Below are positions 17,708 through 27,695 of a stretch of DNA of 27,695 nucleotides, piece by piece. Position 1 is the stretch's first letter. The number at the start of each line of letters is the position of its first letter. The notes below the pieces were generated by a model that saw nothing but the letters and a program-made list of their open reading frames with translations, was not told where the DNA came from and did not search any database. The position numbers were made by a program, and so were the translations under genes. The stretch is from Phytophthora sp. 'mugwort' (taxonomy: Eukaryota > Oomycota > Peronosporomycetes > Peronosporales > Peronosporaceae): positions 1 through 27,695 of the forward strand of contig JAUCEF010000142.1 of NCBI GenBank assembly GCA_033558025.1, in the 5' to 3' direction.

Positions 17708-19236
17708 ATGGCTATTGAATTATCATATATACTGGAATCAAATATTAAAAAATATAAAGATGAAAAAAGTTTACAAGAAACAGGTATTGTTCTTTCAATG
17801 AGTGATGGTATTGCAAGATGTTATGGTTTAACTAAAATTCAAGCAGGTGAAATGGTTGAATTTAATAATGGTAATATTAAAGGAATGGCTTTAAATTTAG
17901 AACCTGATGTTGTTGGTGTTGTTGTTTTTAGTAATGATAGAGAAATTCAAGAAGGTAATTTTGTACGAAGAACTGGATCTATTGTTAGTGTACCTGTAGG
18001 ACCTGAAGTATTAGGTAGAGTAGTTGATGCTTTAGGACAACCCATTGATGGTAAAGGTCAAATTAACAGTAAATTAGAAAGTAGAGTTGAAGTTAAAGCT
18101 CCAGGTATTATGCCTAGAGAAAGTGTTAAACAACCTGTACAAACAGGTTTAAAAGCTGTAGATAGTTTAATTCCTATTGGTCGTGGTCAAAGGGAATTAA
18201 TTATTGGTGATAGACAAACAGGTAAAACATCTATTGCTATTGATACTATAATTAATCAAAGAGAACCTCATTTAAAAAAAGATATAAATAATCAATTATA
18301 TTGTATTTATGTAGGTGTTGGTCAAAAAAGATCAACAATTGCTGAATTAACAAAAACTTTAGAAGAAAAAAATGCAATGTTTTTTTCTGTTATTGTAGCG
18401 GCTACTGCTTCAGATTCAGCACCCTTACAATATTTAGCTCCATATACTGGTTGTGCTTTAGGTGAATATTTTAGAGATAATGGTAAACATGCTGTTATTT
18501 TCTATGATGATTTATCAAACAAGCGGTAGCTTATAGACAAATGTCTTTATTATTAAGAAGACCTCCAGGTAGAGAAGCTTATCCTGGAGATGTTTTTTAT
18601 TTACACTCTCGTTTATTAGAAAGAGCTGCTAAAATGAATAAAAAAATTGGTGGTGGTTCATTAACCGCATTACCTATTATTGAAACACAAGCTGGAGATG
18701 TTTCTGCTTATATTCCAACAAATGTTATTTCAATTACTGATGGACAAATTTTTTTAGAAACAGAATTATTTAATGAAGGTCAAAGACCTGCAATTAGTGT
18801 TGGATTATCTGTAAGTCGTGTTGGTTCTTCTGCACAAATTAAAGCTATGAAACAAATTGCTGGTACAATGAAATTAGAATTAGCACAATTTAGAGAAGTA
18901 CAAGCATTTGCTCAATTTGGTTCTGATTTAGATGCTACAACTCAACAACAATTAAATAGAGGGATTAGATTAACAGAAATGTTAAAACAAGGTTTAAATA
19001 TACCGTTATCTGTTGAAAATCAAATTGTAATTATTTATTTAGGTGTACGTGGTTTCTTAGATAAAATTGCTGTTGATAAAATTTCAAGTTTTGAAATTAG
19101 TTGGTTAAATTTTATAAAAAATAATCATTTTAATATTTTAGAAGAAATCTTAAATAAAAAAGAAATATCTAAAGAATTAGAAAAAAAACTTAATATTTTA
19201 GCAACAAATTTTACTAATAATTTTATTACAAAATAA
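17708..19236 (+). CDS. atp1: ATP synthase subunit alpha, one apparent frameshift
   Basis: Alpha subunit of the F1 head of ATP synthase, about 509 residues when read through one frameshift. The first frame (17708-18529) has the beta-barrel domain and the Walker A loop GDRQTGKTS, then IFYDDLS (Walker B region). The second frame resumes with the family's [20 protein letters not shown] region and continues through [14 protein letters not shown] (arginine-finger loop) to the C-terminal helical domain. The break is at the AAA run 18517-18519: one more A restores the expected conserved residues after DDLS. The in-frame TAG at about 18527 is therefore a consequence of a missing base. The rest of the gene is well conserved, so decay looks unlikely; sequence error or frameshift decoding are the alternatives. 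Confidence 0.95.
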
Positions 19237-19271
19237 TATAATTATTTTTTTATTAATAAAAAATAATTATA
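19237..19271 (+). other. Long hairpin immediately after atp1
   Basis: TATAATTATTTTTT (19237-19250) pairs perfectly with 19258-19271, leaving a 7-nt loop. It starts at the base after the atp1 stop, a likely RNA 3'-end structure. Confidence 0.65.
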
Positions 19272-19305
19272 ATATTTTGTAAATAAAACATAACAGATAA
19301 AAATT

Positions 19306-19331
19306 AATTATTTTCTATATAGAAAATAATT
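19306..19331. repeat. 26-bp perfect palindrome in the atp1-nad5 spacer
   Basis: AATTATTTTCTAT followed directly by its reverse complement. It is the second strong inverted repeat in this 204-bp spacer, which contains no gene. Confidence 0.65.
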
Positions 19332-19440
19332 TTAAATATTATTCTAATATTAATTTTTTAAAAAATATTTATTCTTTAAGAAGAATTATTTTAAAATTAT
19401 TATTATATTTTTAAATAATTTAAATTTATTTTATTCTATT

Positions 19441-21435
19441 ATGTTATTATTAACTTTAATTTTTTTACCTTTTTTAGGTTCAGTAGCTTCTGGATTATTT
19501 GGTTTTTATATTGGCCGTAAAGGTTCTGTATTTATAACCACATTAACAACTTTTTTAAGTTGTCTTTTTTCATTTATTATTATATATAATTCAATTACAA
19601 ATGAATATGAGTATATTATTTATATTTCAAATTGGATTAATAGTGGTTTATTTAATTGTAATTGGTGTTTTTTATTTGATAGTTTAACTATGATAATGTT
19701 AATTGTTGTAACAAGTATTTCAACTTTAGTTCATTTATATTCTTCTAAATATATGGATCATGATCCACATTTATCTAGATTTATGTCATATTTATCACTA
19801 TTTACTTTTTTTATGATTATATTAGTTACAGGTGATAATTTTATGCAAATGTTTGTTGGATGGGAAGGTGTTGGTTTTTGTTCATATTTATTAATTAATT
19901 TTTGGTTTACACGTTTACAAGCGAATAAAGCAGCTATAAAAGCTATGTTAGTTAATCGAATTAGTGATTTAATCTTATTATTAGGTGTATTAACTGTTTT
20001 TTATAATATTAGAACTATTGAATATTTTAGTACATTTGCAGCAATTTCTATTGTTAAAGATTTTAAATTTATTTTTTTTAATTATATTTTAAGTATTATT
20101 GATGTTGCGTGTATTTTAATTTTTATAGGTGCTATGGGTAAATCTGCTCAAATTTTTTTACATTTATGGTTACCCGATGCTATGGAAGGACCTACGCCGG
20201 TTTCGGCATTAATCCATGCAGCGACTATGGTAACTGCTGGTGTTTATTTAATTGCACGTTGTTCACCAATGTTTGAATATTCAATGTTTTCTTTAAAAGT
20301 TATTACAATTATTGGAGCTTCTACAGCCTTTTTCTCAAGTACAATTGGTCTAGTACAAAATGATTTTAAAAAATAGTTGCCTATTCTACTTGTAGTCAAT
20401 TAGGTTATATGTTTTTTGCTTGTGGATTATCAAATTATCCTTTAGCTATTTTTCATTTATCAAATCATGCATATTTTAAAGCATTATTATTTTTATGTTC
20501 CGGTGCTGTAATTCATGCTATGGGTGATGAACAAGATATAAGAAAAATGGGTGGTTTAAGAAGAATTTTACCTTTTACTTATATAATGTTTTTAATAGGT
20601 TCATTATCTTTAATGGGTTTTCCTTTTTTAACTGGTTTTTATTCTAAAGATTTAATATTAGAAGTTGCATTTTCAAGTTTTAGTGAAACAGGTCATTTTG
20701 CTTATTGGTTGGGTACTATTGGTGCATTTTTTTACGGCATTCTATTCAACACGTTTATTATTTTTTGCTTTTTTAAGTGAAACTAATGCCTATAAAAATG
20801 TTATTAAAAATGCACATGATGTTCCATTAGAAATGGGTATTCCTTTAGGAGTTTTAGCATTTGGTAGTATTTTTATAGGTTATATTTCTAAAGATATGTT
20901 TGTTGGGTTAGGTTCAAATTTTTGGAATAACTCAATTTATATAAATCCATTTAATAATCAAATGATTGATGCTGAATTTTTACCAACATTTTTTAAATTA
21001 TTACCTGTTATTTTAAGTTTTTGTGGCTTATTTTGTGCCTTTTATTTATATTTTTTTAAATTTAGATTTTTATATAACTTAAAAATTTCAAAATATGGTC
21101 TTTATTTTTATAATTTTTTAAATAGAAAATGGTATTTTGATAAAATTTATTATGAATTTATTAATCAATATATATTAAAAGTTGGTTATAATGTAACATA
21201 TAAAATGATTGATAAAGGTTTAATTGAAATGTGTGGTCCTTTTGGTTTAATAACCGTTTTTTCTTTCTTAAGTCAAAAAATAATTTTATTACAAACAGGT
21301 TATATTTATCACTATTCATTATTAATGTTAATTAGCATTATTTGTTTAATAAATATTATTTTTTTTTCTATTATTTATTTTTTTAATATTATTACTATTT
21401 TATTATTTTTATTTATTTTTTTATTAATTAAATAA
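19441..21435 (+). CDS. nad5: NADH dehydrogenase subunit 5, two apparent frameshifts
   Basis: Nad5 (NuoL family), the distal proton-pumping subunit of complex I with the long lateral helix; about 664 residues. Frame one has [40 protein letters not shown] (channel lysine and broken helix; two adjacent motifs) and [12 protein letters not shown]. After the six-A run 20368-20373 the frame shifts: one extra A would let the conserved [17 protein letters not shown] run on. The second frame continues through [15 protein letters not shown] to the seven-T run 20727-20733, where one T too many breaks FYSTRLL. The third frame finishes the protein, including the C-terminal anchor helix. The two changes cancel, and net length is divisible by three. 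Confidence 0.95.
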
Positions 21436-21495
21436 AAATAATAAAATATGTATCTTTTAAGATATAATTATAAATTTATATAATTTAAATACATT

Positions 21496-22203
21496 ATGGA
21501 TTTCGAAACAATTTTCTTTTATACTTTTTCAACTATAGCTTTAACTTCAGCTATATTTGTAATATATTCTACAAATACAATATATTCTGCATTTTTTTAA
21601 TATTAGTTTTTACTAATTCAACTGGATTATTATTAATTTCTGAAATTGAATTTTTATCAATAATGTTAATTATTATTTATGTAGGAGCTATTACTGTATT
21701 ATTTTTATTTGTTATTATGATGCTAGATGTTAATGTTTTAATTGATAAAAATAAAATAAAAATAATTTTGGTTATTTACCAATTATTTTTTTAATTAGTT
21801 TTATTTTTTTTTAGAAACGTTTGTTATGTTTAGTAAAGTTTTTACATCATATTACCATTTAATAAATAATTCTTTTTTTACTCAAAAAGTAAATACTTTA
21901 TTTTTTTTTCACGATAGTATGAAAGGTACTTTTGAAATATTTGTTGATGTCAAACCCTTTTTAAAAAATTTTATCTATCAATTAGATACTATTACAAATA
22001 TTGAAACAATTGGACAAATTTTATATAGTTATTATGCTTTTTTTTTTTTAGTTGCAGGTATTATATTATTAATAGCTTTAATAGGAGCGGTTACTTTAAC
22101 TAAAAAGGAAAAAAAAAAATTTTTAAAACAAAATATTTATAAACAACTTTCACGAGATGCATTAAAAGCTATTTTTAATGTATATTCAGATAAAACTGTT
22201 TAA
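21496..22203 (+). CDS. nad6: NADH dehydrogenase subunit 6, three apparent frameshifts
   Basis: Nad6 (NuoJ family), a complex I membrane subunit next to Nad4L. The ATG at 21496 opens MDFETIFFYTFSTIAL. The frame closes after IYSAFF at a seven-T run (21592-21598); with one more T it continues into LVFTNSTGLLLISEIEFLS and the family hallmark IIYVGAITVLFLFVIMMLDV. A second missing T at 21766-21769 and a third in the nine-T run 21804-21812 are needed to join the last frame (MFSKVFTSYYH onwards) with its final helix (FLVAGIILLIALIGAVTL). With three added bases it would be about 236 residues. The identity of the middle part is certain; the overall structure depends on the frameshifts. Confidence 0.92.
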
Positions 22204-22220
22204 TTCTTAATAAAACTAAA

Positions 22221-22293
22221 ACAATCTTAACTTAATTGGTAGAGTATTAGCCTTCTAAGCTTTAAAATCTTGGTTCAAATCCAAGAGATTGTA
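22221..22293 (+). tRNA. trnR(ucu): tRNA-Arg (anticodon UCU)
   Basis: 73-nt cloverleaf with acceptor ACAATCT/AGATTGT, T arm CTTGG-TTCAAAT-CCAAG and anticodon loop CTTCTAA (anticodon TCT, reading AGA/AGG). The anticodon stem TTAGC/GCTTT has only three good pairs plus two T-T mismatches, so this stem is weak. Confidence 0.88.
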
Positions 22294-22704
22294 ATTAGTT
22301 TTATTTAAAAATTTCATTCTTAAAAAAAAAATAATTCAATTATTTTTATAATATAAATAATAAAATTTAAATTTTTTAAGAAATAATAAATTAAAAAAAT
22401 CAATTTTTTTCAATAAATATTCTAAAAAATATAAGAAGAATGCGTTCACTTACAAATTTAATATAAATACAGAATATTATTATTGCTAATTCTATAACTT
22501 TTAATCAAGATGGTTTAACATAAGTTATTGATGACATAAATATTTAAATAGATTAATTTTTATTAAATACTCAATAACTAAAATTAAATTAATATCAACA
22601 TAGTTATAATTTAAAATCACATAATTAGTTTTTAATTGGTAAAAATTTACATAATGTATATATTGTATATCTAGAAACCTATTTAACAAATTAAATAGGT
22701 TTTT
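22294..22704. other. Noncoding spacer between convergent trnR(ucu) and orf137
   Basis: 411 bp at a point where transcription from both sides converges. I see no tRNA, no 5S rRNA-like core and no long reading frame in it. The only marked structure is the hairpin at its right end. Confidence 0.7.
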
Positions 22705-22706
22705 TT
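22675..22706. terminator. Hairpin with T-run at the 3' end of orf137
   Basis: AAACCTATTTAA pairs perfectly with TTAAATAGGTTT across a CAAA loop (12-bp stem, 22675-22702), followed on the plus strand by TTTT. It abuts the orf137 stop codon. It looks like an intrinsic terminator or RNA 3'-end hairpin, but mitochondria are not known to use bacterial intrinsic termination, so the role is inferred from position. Confidence 0.5.
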
Positions 22707-23118
22707 AGCCATCTTCTTTAAAAATAGAAATTAAAATTTTAATTAAATGAGTCATCATTTTTTCAAATTCTTGTGGATTATCTTTTAATAAATGTCTTGG
22801 ATGAATAGTTAGTTTTAATAATTCTAATAAATTTAATCCAGCCGCCCTTTTTTCAGGTTCACGTAACATTTTTAAAACAACTTGTTTTATTTGATTGAAA
22901 GTTTCATCATCGACGATATTCCTTAAATCCTGTAATGCAGAAACTATTGGAAAATCGCTATTGAAATAAATTAAAAAAATAGTTAAACCTAAAATAAAAA
23001 AGGCACCTATTATAAATATTATATATTTTATATAATTTGATGTTTGTTCTTGTGATTCGTGTTTTTCAATATTATTGTTGTCATTGTTTAAGTCTATTAA
23101 AATATTTTCGATATCCAT
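22705..23118 (-). CDS. Unrecognised single-span membrane protein ORF (137 aa)
   Basis: ORF of 137 residues downstream of cox1 on the same strand, starting at ATG (complement 23116-23118). I do not recognise the family. Residues 1-28 are acidic and asparagine-rich, 30-51 form one clear transmembrane helix (YIIFIIGAFFILGLTIFLIY), and the remaining 85 residues are hydrophilic and mostly helical, with EPEKRAAGLNLLELLKL and a C-terminal amphipathic LIKILISIF helix. Amino-acid use is less lysine/asparagine-biased than in the rps ORFs, and its codons include more G/C. It could be a very diverged small subunit of a membrane complex or an element-derived gene; nothing in the sequence decides this. Confidence 0.7.
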   Translation of the reverse strand: MDIENILIDLNNDNNNIEKHESQEQTSNYIKYIIFIIGAFFILGLTIFLIYFNSDFPIVSALQDLRNIVDDETFNQIKQVVLKMLREPEKRAAGLNLLELLKLTIHPRHLLKDNPQEFEKMMTHLIKILISIFKEDG

Positions 23119-23271
23119 AATTATAATTTAAATTATTTTATTAATAATTAATTTGTTATTAATTAAATTTTTATTTGATTTAATTTTTGAGATTTAATAT
23201 TTTTTTTTATTTAAATTTTACTAATATTTTTTTCTCTTAAATAATATAAAAATTTTAAATTTTTATAAAAC

Positions 23272-23284
23272 ACCGTAAAACGGT
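23272..23284. other. Small G/C-containing hairpin in the cox1-orf137 spacer
   Basis: ACCGT-AAA-ACGGT is the only G/C-containing inverted repeat in an otherwise nearly pure A/T spacer of 242 bp (23119-23360). It could be an RNA processing or stability signal of the cox1 transcript; the role is unproven. Confidence 0.45.
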
Positions 23285-23360
23285 ATTAATTAAATTAAAA
23301 ATTTTTAATATAATTATTAATAAAGATTAATTTAATTATTAATAATTATAAAAATTTTTT

Positions 23361-24839
<1,479 letters not shown>

Positions 24840-24949
24840 TTATTTATATTTTTAAATTTTATTTTAAATGCAAAATTATATATTTTATTTTTAAATCAAA
24901 AAAAGCGTTGGTTTTTTTAATTTTTTATTATCAAAAAAATAAATTATTT

Positions 24950-25048
24950 TTATTTATTGAAAAATTGTTTGATTTTATTAATTAATTTTTTAATATCAGT
25001 AAATAGTAATAATATTAAAAAAATTATACCAATGATTTTAAATACCAT
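24950..25048 (-). CDS. Tiny ORF (32 aa) between cox2 and cox1, TatA-like layout
   Basis: ATG (complement 25046-25048), 13 bp after the cox2 stop, opens a 32-codon frame ending in TAA. The product begins [16 protein letters not shown], a short hydrophobic helix, followed by TDIKKLINKIKQFFNK, a basic amphipathic helix. This helix-hinge-amphipathic plan with LLLF and KKL recalls TatA of the twin-arginine translocase (usual hinge LLLFG-KKLP), but it is half the usual length and lacks the hinge FG. Atp8-like or chance AT-rich frames are alternatives. It is on the same strand as cox2 and cox1. Treat as tentative. Confidence 0.35.
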   Translation of the reverse strand: MVFKIIGIIFLILLLFTDIKKLINKIKQFFNK

Positions 25049-25061
25049 AAAAATTTTTTAA

Positions 25062-25838
25062 TTATATATTAAAATCAAAATTGATTTTATTTTTTAACCA
25101 AATTAAATAATCTTCTAATGAAACAGCTTCTACAACAATAGGCATAAATCCATGATTTACTCCACAAATTTCACTACATTGTCCATAAAAAACACCTTCA
25201 CGTTTAATAAACATTGATGTTTGATTTAAACGACCAGGACAAGCATCTAATTTTATACCTAATGAAGGTATTGCCCATGAATGTAAAACATCTGAAGCAG
25301 TAATTAATACTCGAATATGACTATTAGTTGGAACAACCACACGATTATCAACTTCTAAAATTCTAAATTGACCTATTGCTAAATCATCTTCTTGAATCAT
25401 ATAACTATCAAAAATTAAAGGTTCATCAGAAAATTCTAAATTATCTGAATATTCATAACTCCAATACCATTGACTACCAATTACTTTTAAAGTAATAATA
25501 GGATCAATTACTTCATCCATTGAATATAATAAAGCAAAAGATGGAATAGCTACCGTTAATAAAATTAAGGCTGGAATAGAAGTCCAAATAATTTCAATAG
25601 TAGCACCATGTACAATTGTTGCTGGAATTTTATTTTTTTTTTCATCAAAAAGAGTAATAACTCTAAATAACATCCAACAAACAAATACAGTAATCATAAT
25701 TAAAAAAAACATTAAATCATGATGAAAATTAATAATACCTTCCATAACAGGTGTTGCTGGATCTTGAAAACCTAATTGCCAAGGTTCAGCCATATCTAAA
25801 AAAGTGAATTGATTATTTATATAATTTATTATTGTCAT
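25062..25838 (-). CDS. cox2: Cytochrome c oxidase subunit 2
   Basis: 258-residue Cox2, which carries the CuA centre that accepts electrons from cytochrome c. The N-terminus has the [19 protein letters not shown] motif and two transmembrane helices. QWYWSYEY marks the aromatic electron-entry patch. The CuA ligands are visible as the histidine of DVLHSW, cysteines about 221 and 225 in GQCSEICG, histidine about 229 and methionine about 232. ATG (complement 25836-25838) and TAA are clear. It is an unsplit, mitochondrially encoded cox2. It lies upstream of cox1 in the rns-trnW-cox2-cox1 series. Confidence 0.98.
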   Translation of the reverse strand: MTIINYINNQFTFLDMAEPWQLGFQDPATPVMEGIINFHHDLMFFLIMITVFVCWMLFRVITLFDEKKNKIPATIVHGATIEIIWTSIPALILLTVAIPSFALLYSMDEVIDPIITLKVIGSQWYWSYEYSDNLEFSDEPLIFDSYMIQEDDLAIGQFRILEVDNRVVVPTNSHIRVLITASDVLHSWAIPSLGIKLDACPGRLNQTSMFIKREGVFYGQCSEICGVNHGFMPIVVEAVSLEDYLIWLKNKINFDFNI

Positions 25839-26429
25839 AATATACTTGAAATTTATTATTTTATTTAATTTTTAATATATACAAAATTAAGAGTTTTTGA
25901 ATATTAATATTCAAGAAAAAATATAAATTTTATTATTTATATTGTAAAAATAATTGAATTATTTTTTTTTTTTCTTAAAGAATATAAAATTTTTTAAAAT
26001 TAAAATAATTTATATTAAATAATCATATTATTTTTAAAATGTTTTTATATACAATAATAAATATTAATGTAGAATATAATAAAAATGAAATAATAATTAT
26101 TTAAAGAGTATTCATTTAACGATTAATCAATAATATTAACTAATAAATTAAAATTATTTAATATTGAGAATGTTTTCTTAATATAAACATTAATTAATCT
26201 GTTTATGAATATTTTTTTAGGAATAATGGAGTAATTTTAAAATTGAATATTTATAATAATATTTTTATTTTAAACATATAAAACTATATTTATTATAAAA
26301 TATTATAAATCTAAATTTAAATTCCCTTTGATTAAAAAGTATTTTAAATAAAATTTTATTTTTATAACTTGAATTTAATTAATTTCAGATATTATAAAAT
26401 TTTTTTGATTTATAATATTTTATAATAAA
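25839..26429. other. Noncoding spacer between trnW and cox2
   Basis: 591 bp, the largest gene-free stretch of the window. It is almost pure A/T, with no tRNA or plausible reading frame that I can see. It contains an 18-bp perfect palindrome (TTGAATATTAATATTCAA, 25897-25914) near the cox2 end. A promoter or replication signal could lie here, but no motif identifies one. Confidence 0.65.
25897..25914. repeat. 18-bp perfect palindrome upstream of cox2
   Basis: TTGAATATT followed by its reverse complement, 59 bp upstream of the cox2 ATG. It may form a hairpin in the cox2 leader. Confidence 0.5.
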
Positions 26430-26501
26430 CAGGAAAAATGGGACTTGAACCCATAACAATAATTTTGGAGACTATGATTTTACCAATTAAACTATTTTCC
26501 T
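26430..26501 (-). tRNA. trnW(cca): tRNA-Trp (anticodon CCA)
   Basis: 72-nt cloverleaf with acceptor AGGAAAA/TTTTCCT, anticodon arm ATAGT-CTCCAAA-ATTAT (anticodon CCA), and T arm ATGGG-TTCAAGT-CCCAT. The CCA anticodon reads only UGG, which agrees with TGA being a stop in nad11. It lies about 28 bp downstream of the rns 3' end. Confidence 0.95.
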
Positions 26502-26529
26502 AAGACTTTTAATTTTAATTTAAGAATGC

Positions 26530-27147
26530 TTAAAGATCTCTTCCAGACACAGGTTCCCCTACGACTACCTTGTTACGACTTCATCAAAGTTACTAACCAC
26601 TTTTTAGGAATTATAATTTATTTTATAAAAATTTTAAATTATTTTATTTAAATAATTATTAAATTTTATAAAAGAATTAAAAATTATTTTAAAAACAATC
26701 AACTTCCCTGATGTGACGGGCGGTGTGTACAAAGTCCAGTAACATATTCACCGCAGCATGCTGTTCTGCGATTACTAGCGATTCCAACTTCATAAGGGCG
26801 AGTTTCAGCCCTTAATTCGAACTAAGATAATTTTTGAAGATTTGCTCCAACTTATATCATTATTGCTTCTCATTGTAATTATCATTGTAGCACGTGTGTA
26901 GCCCAACTCATAAGGGCCATGAAGACTTGACGTCATCCCCACCTTCCATTAACCTATCATTAATTTTTTCATTAGAGTACTTTTATCTATTTATAATAAA
27001 TTAGTAACTAATCATAGGGGTTGCGCTCGTTAAAGGATTTAACCAAACATTTCACAACACGAGCTGACGACAGCCATGCAACACCTGTTTTTTATATAAA
27101 AATTTTAAATAAAAATTAGCAAGAGTTGGTAAGGTTCTGCGCGTATT

Positions 27148-27179
<32 letters not shown>

Positions 27180-27695
27180 TAGACTCCCGTCAATTCCTTT
27201 GAATTTCAATCTTGCGATTATACTTTTCAGGCGGAGTGCTTAACGCGTTAGCTGTTATATCTAAAAATTCTAAATATTAGCACTCATCGTTTACAGCATG
27301 GACTACCGGGGTCTCTAATCCCGTTCGCTACCCAAGCTTTCGTTTCTCAGTGTCAGTATATACCCAGATAATTGCCTTCGCCATAGGTCTTCCTTCTATT
27401 ATCAACGTATTTTATCACTCCAATAGAAATTCCATTATCCTCTATTTATACTCCAGTTTATCAGTTTTGAAAAAATGTATAAAGTTGAGCTTTAATTTGT
27501 TTCTTTCAACTTAAAAAACTACCTACAAACCCTTTACGCCTAATCATCCCGAATAATGCTCGCTCCTCCCGTATTACCGCGGCTGCTGGCACGGGTATTA
27601 GCCGGAACTTCTTTTTTAAGTACTGTCATTTTCCTCCTTAATGAAAGAGCTTTACAACCTAATTAGCCGTCATCACCCACTCGGTATTGCTGGAT
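26530..27695 (-). rRNA. rns: Small-subunit ribosomal RNA (3' portion; 5' end beyond window)
   Basis: Minus-strand bacterial-type 16S rRNA. On the plus strand the complements of universal sites appear in order. They are the 3'-end helix (ACAGGTTCCCCTACGACTAC near 26549), GACGGGCGGTGTGTAC (about 26716), the GACGTCATCCCCACCTTCC block (about 26930), ACGAGCTGACGACAGCCATG (about 27059), the CCGTCAATTCCTTTGA site (about 27187), GACTACCGGGGTCTCTAATC (about 27301), and ACCGCGGCTGCTGGCACG (about 27576). The region reaching the window edge corresponds to the area before the 530 loop, so roughly the first 370 nt (E. coli numbering) are outside. The 3' end lacks the CCTCC anti-Shine-Dalgarno sequence; its exact terminus is estimated. 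Variable regions are A/T-rich insertions. Confidence 0.97.

Noticed and set aside
18527..18529. atp1, nad5 and nad6 as pseudogenes
   Set aside because: Conservation is high on both sides of each break and all breaks are one-base homopolymer length changes. Decay would also bring substitutions and larger indels.
22294..22704. A hidden 5S rRNA or tRNA in the convergent spacer
   Set aside because: No cloverleaf and no conserved 5S core could be found by eye; a covariance-model search would be decisive.

Overview
The window is AT-rich mitochondrial DNA from a protist. It encodes respiratory-chain subunits (cob, cox1-3, nad1-7, nad9, nad11, nad4L), ATP synthase subunits (atp1, atp6, atp9), small-subunit ribosomal proteins (rps7, rps10, rps12), a bacterial-type small-subunit rRNA and nine tRNAs. 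No introns are visible. The genetic code looks standard: nad11 and one nad4L copy end at TGA, tryptophans are TGG, and the only tRNA-Trp has anticodon CCA. The gene content, the presence of nad7, nad9, nad11, atp1 and rps genes, the standard code and the large inverted repeat point to a heterotrophic stramenopile of the oomycete/pseudofungal kind. That placement is inferred from general knowledge and was not tested by a search.

Layout. Positions 1-7204 form a giant palindrome. The left arm (1 to about 3529, cut by the window edge) and the right arm (about 3676 to at least 7204) carry the same cob-nad11-nad1-nad4L block head to head. Only about 146 bp separate them, and this spacer is built from tandem copies of the nad4L 3' end. 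From 3667 to 14205 all genes lie on the minus strand, in transcription order nad2, trnF, rps10, trnR(gcg), trnQ, trnI, trnV, rps12, rps7, cox3, atp6, trnD, nad3, atp9, nad9, cob, nad11, nad1, nad4L. A 116-bp divergent spacer follows, then a plus-strand block (14322-22293): nad7, an rpl10-like ORF, trnH, nad4, trnE, atp1, nad5, nad6, trnR(ucu). The last block is on the minus strand: rns (5' part beyond the window), trnW, cox2, a tiny TatA-like ORF, cox1 and an unrecognised membrane ORF (orf137).

Main oddities. (1) Both copies of nad11 lack the N-terminal part (about 120 residues in the usual protein) that carries the 2Fe-2S and His-Cys3 4Fe-4S clusters. They begin, without an ATG, just before the next 4Fe-4S motif and abut the cob stop codon. 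(2) atp1, nad5 and nad6 contain six single-base frameshifts, all in homopolymers and all within 18.5-21.8 kb, while every other long gene is intact. This is either a patch of poor sequence or real decoding/editing. (3) cox3 has an unusual hydrophilic N-terminal extension of about 43 residues. (4) A 32-codon ORF between cox2 and cox1 resembles the membrane-hinge-amphipathic helix plan of TatA. (5) The palindrome has an almost zero-length spacer and two different nad4L ends.

Together the genes encode core parts of complexes I, III and IV, ATP synthase and the mitoribosome that translates them.
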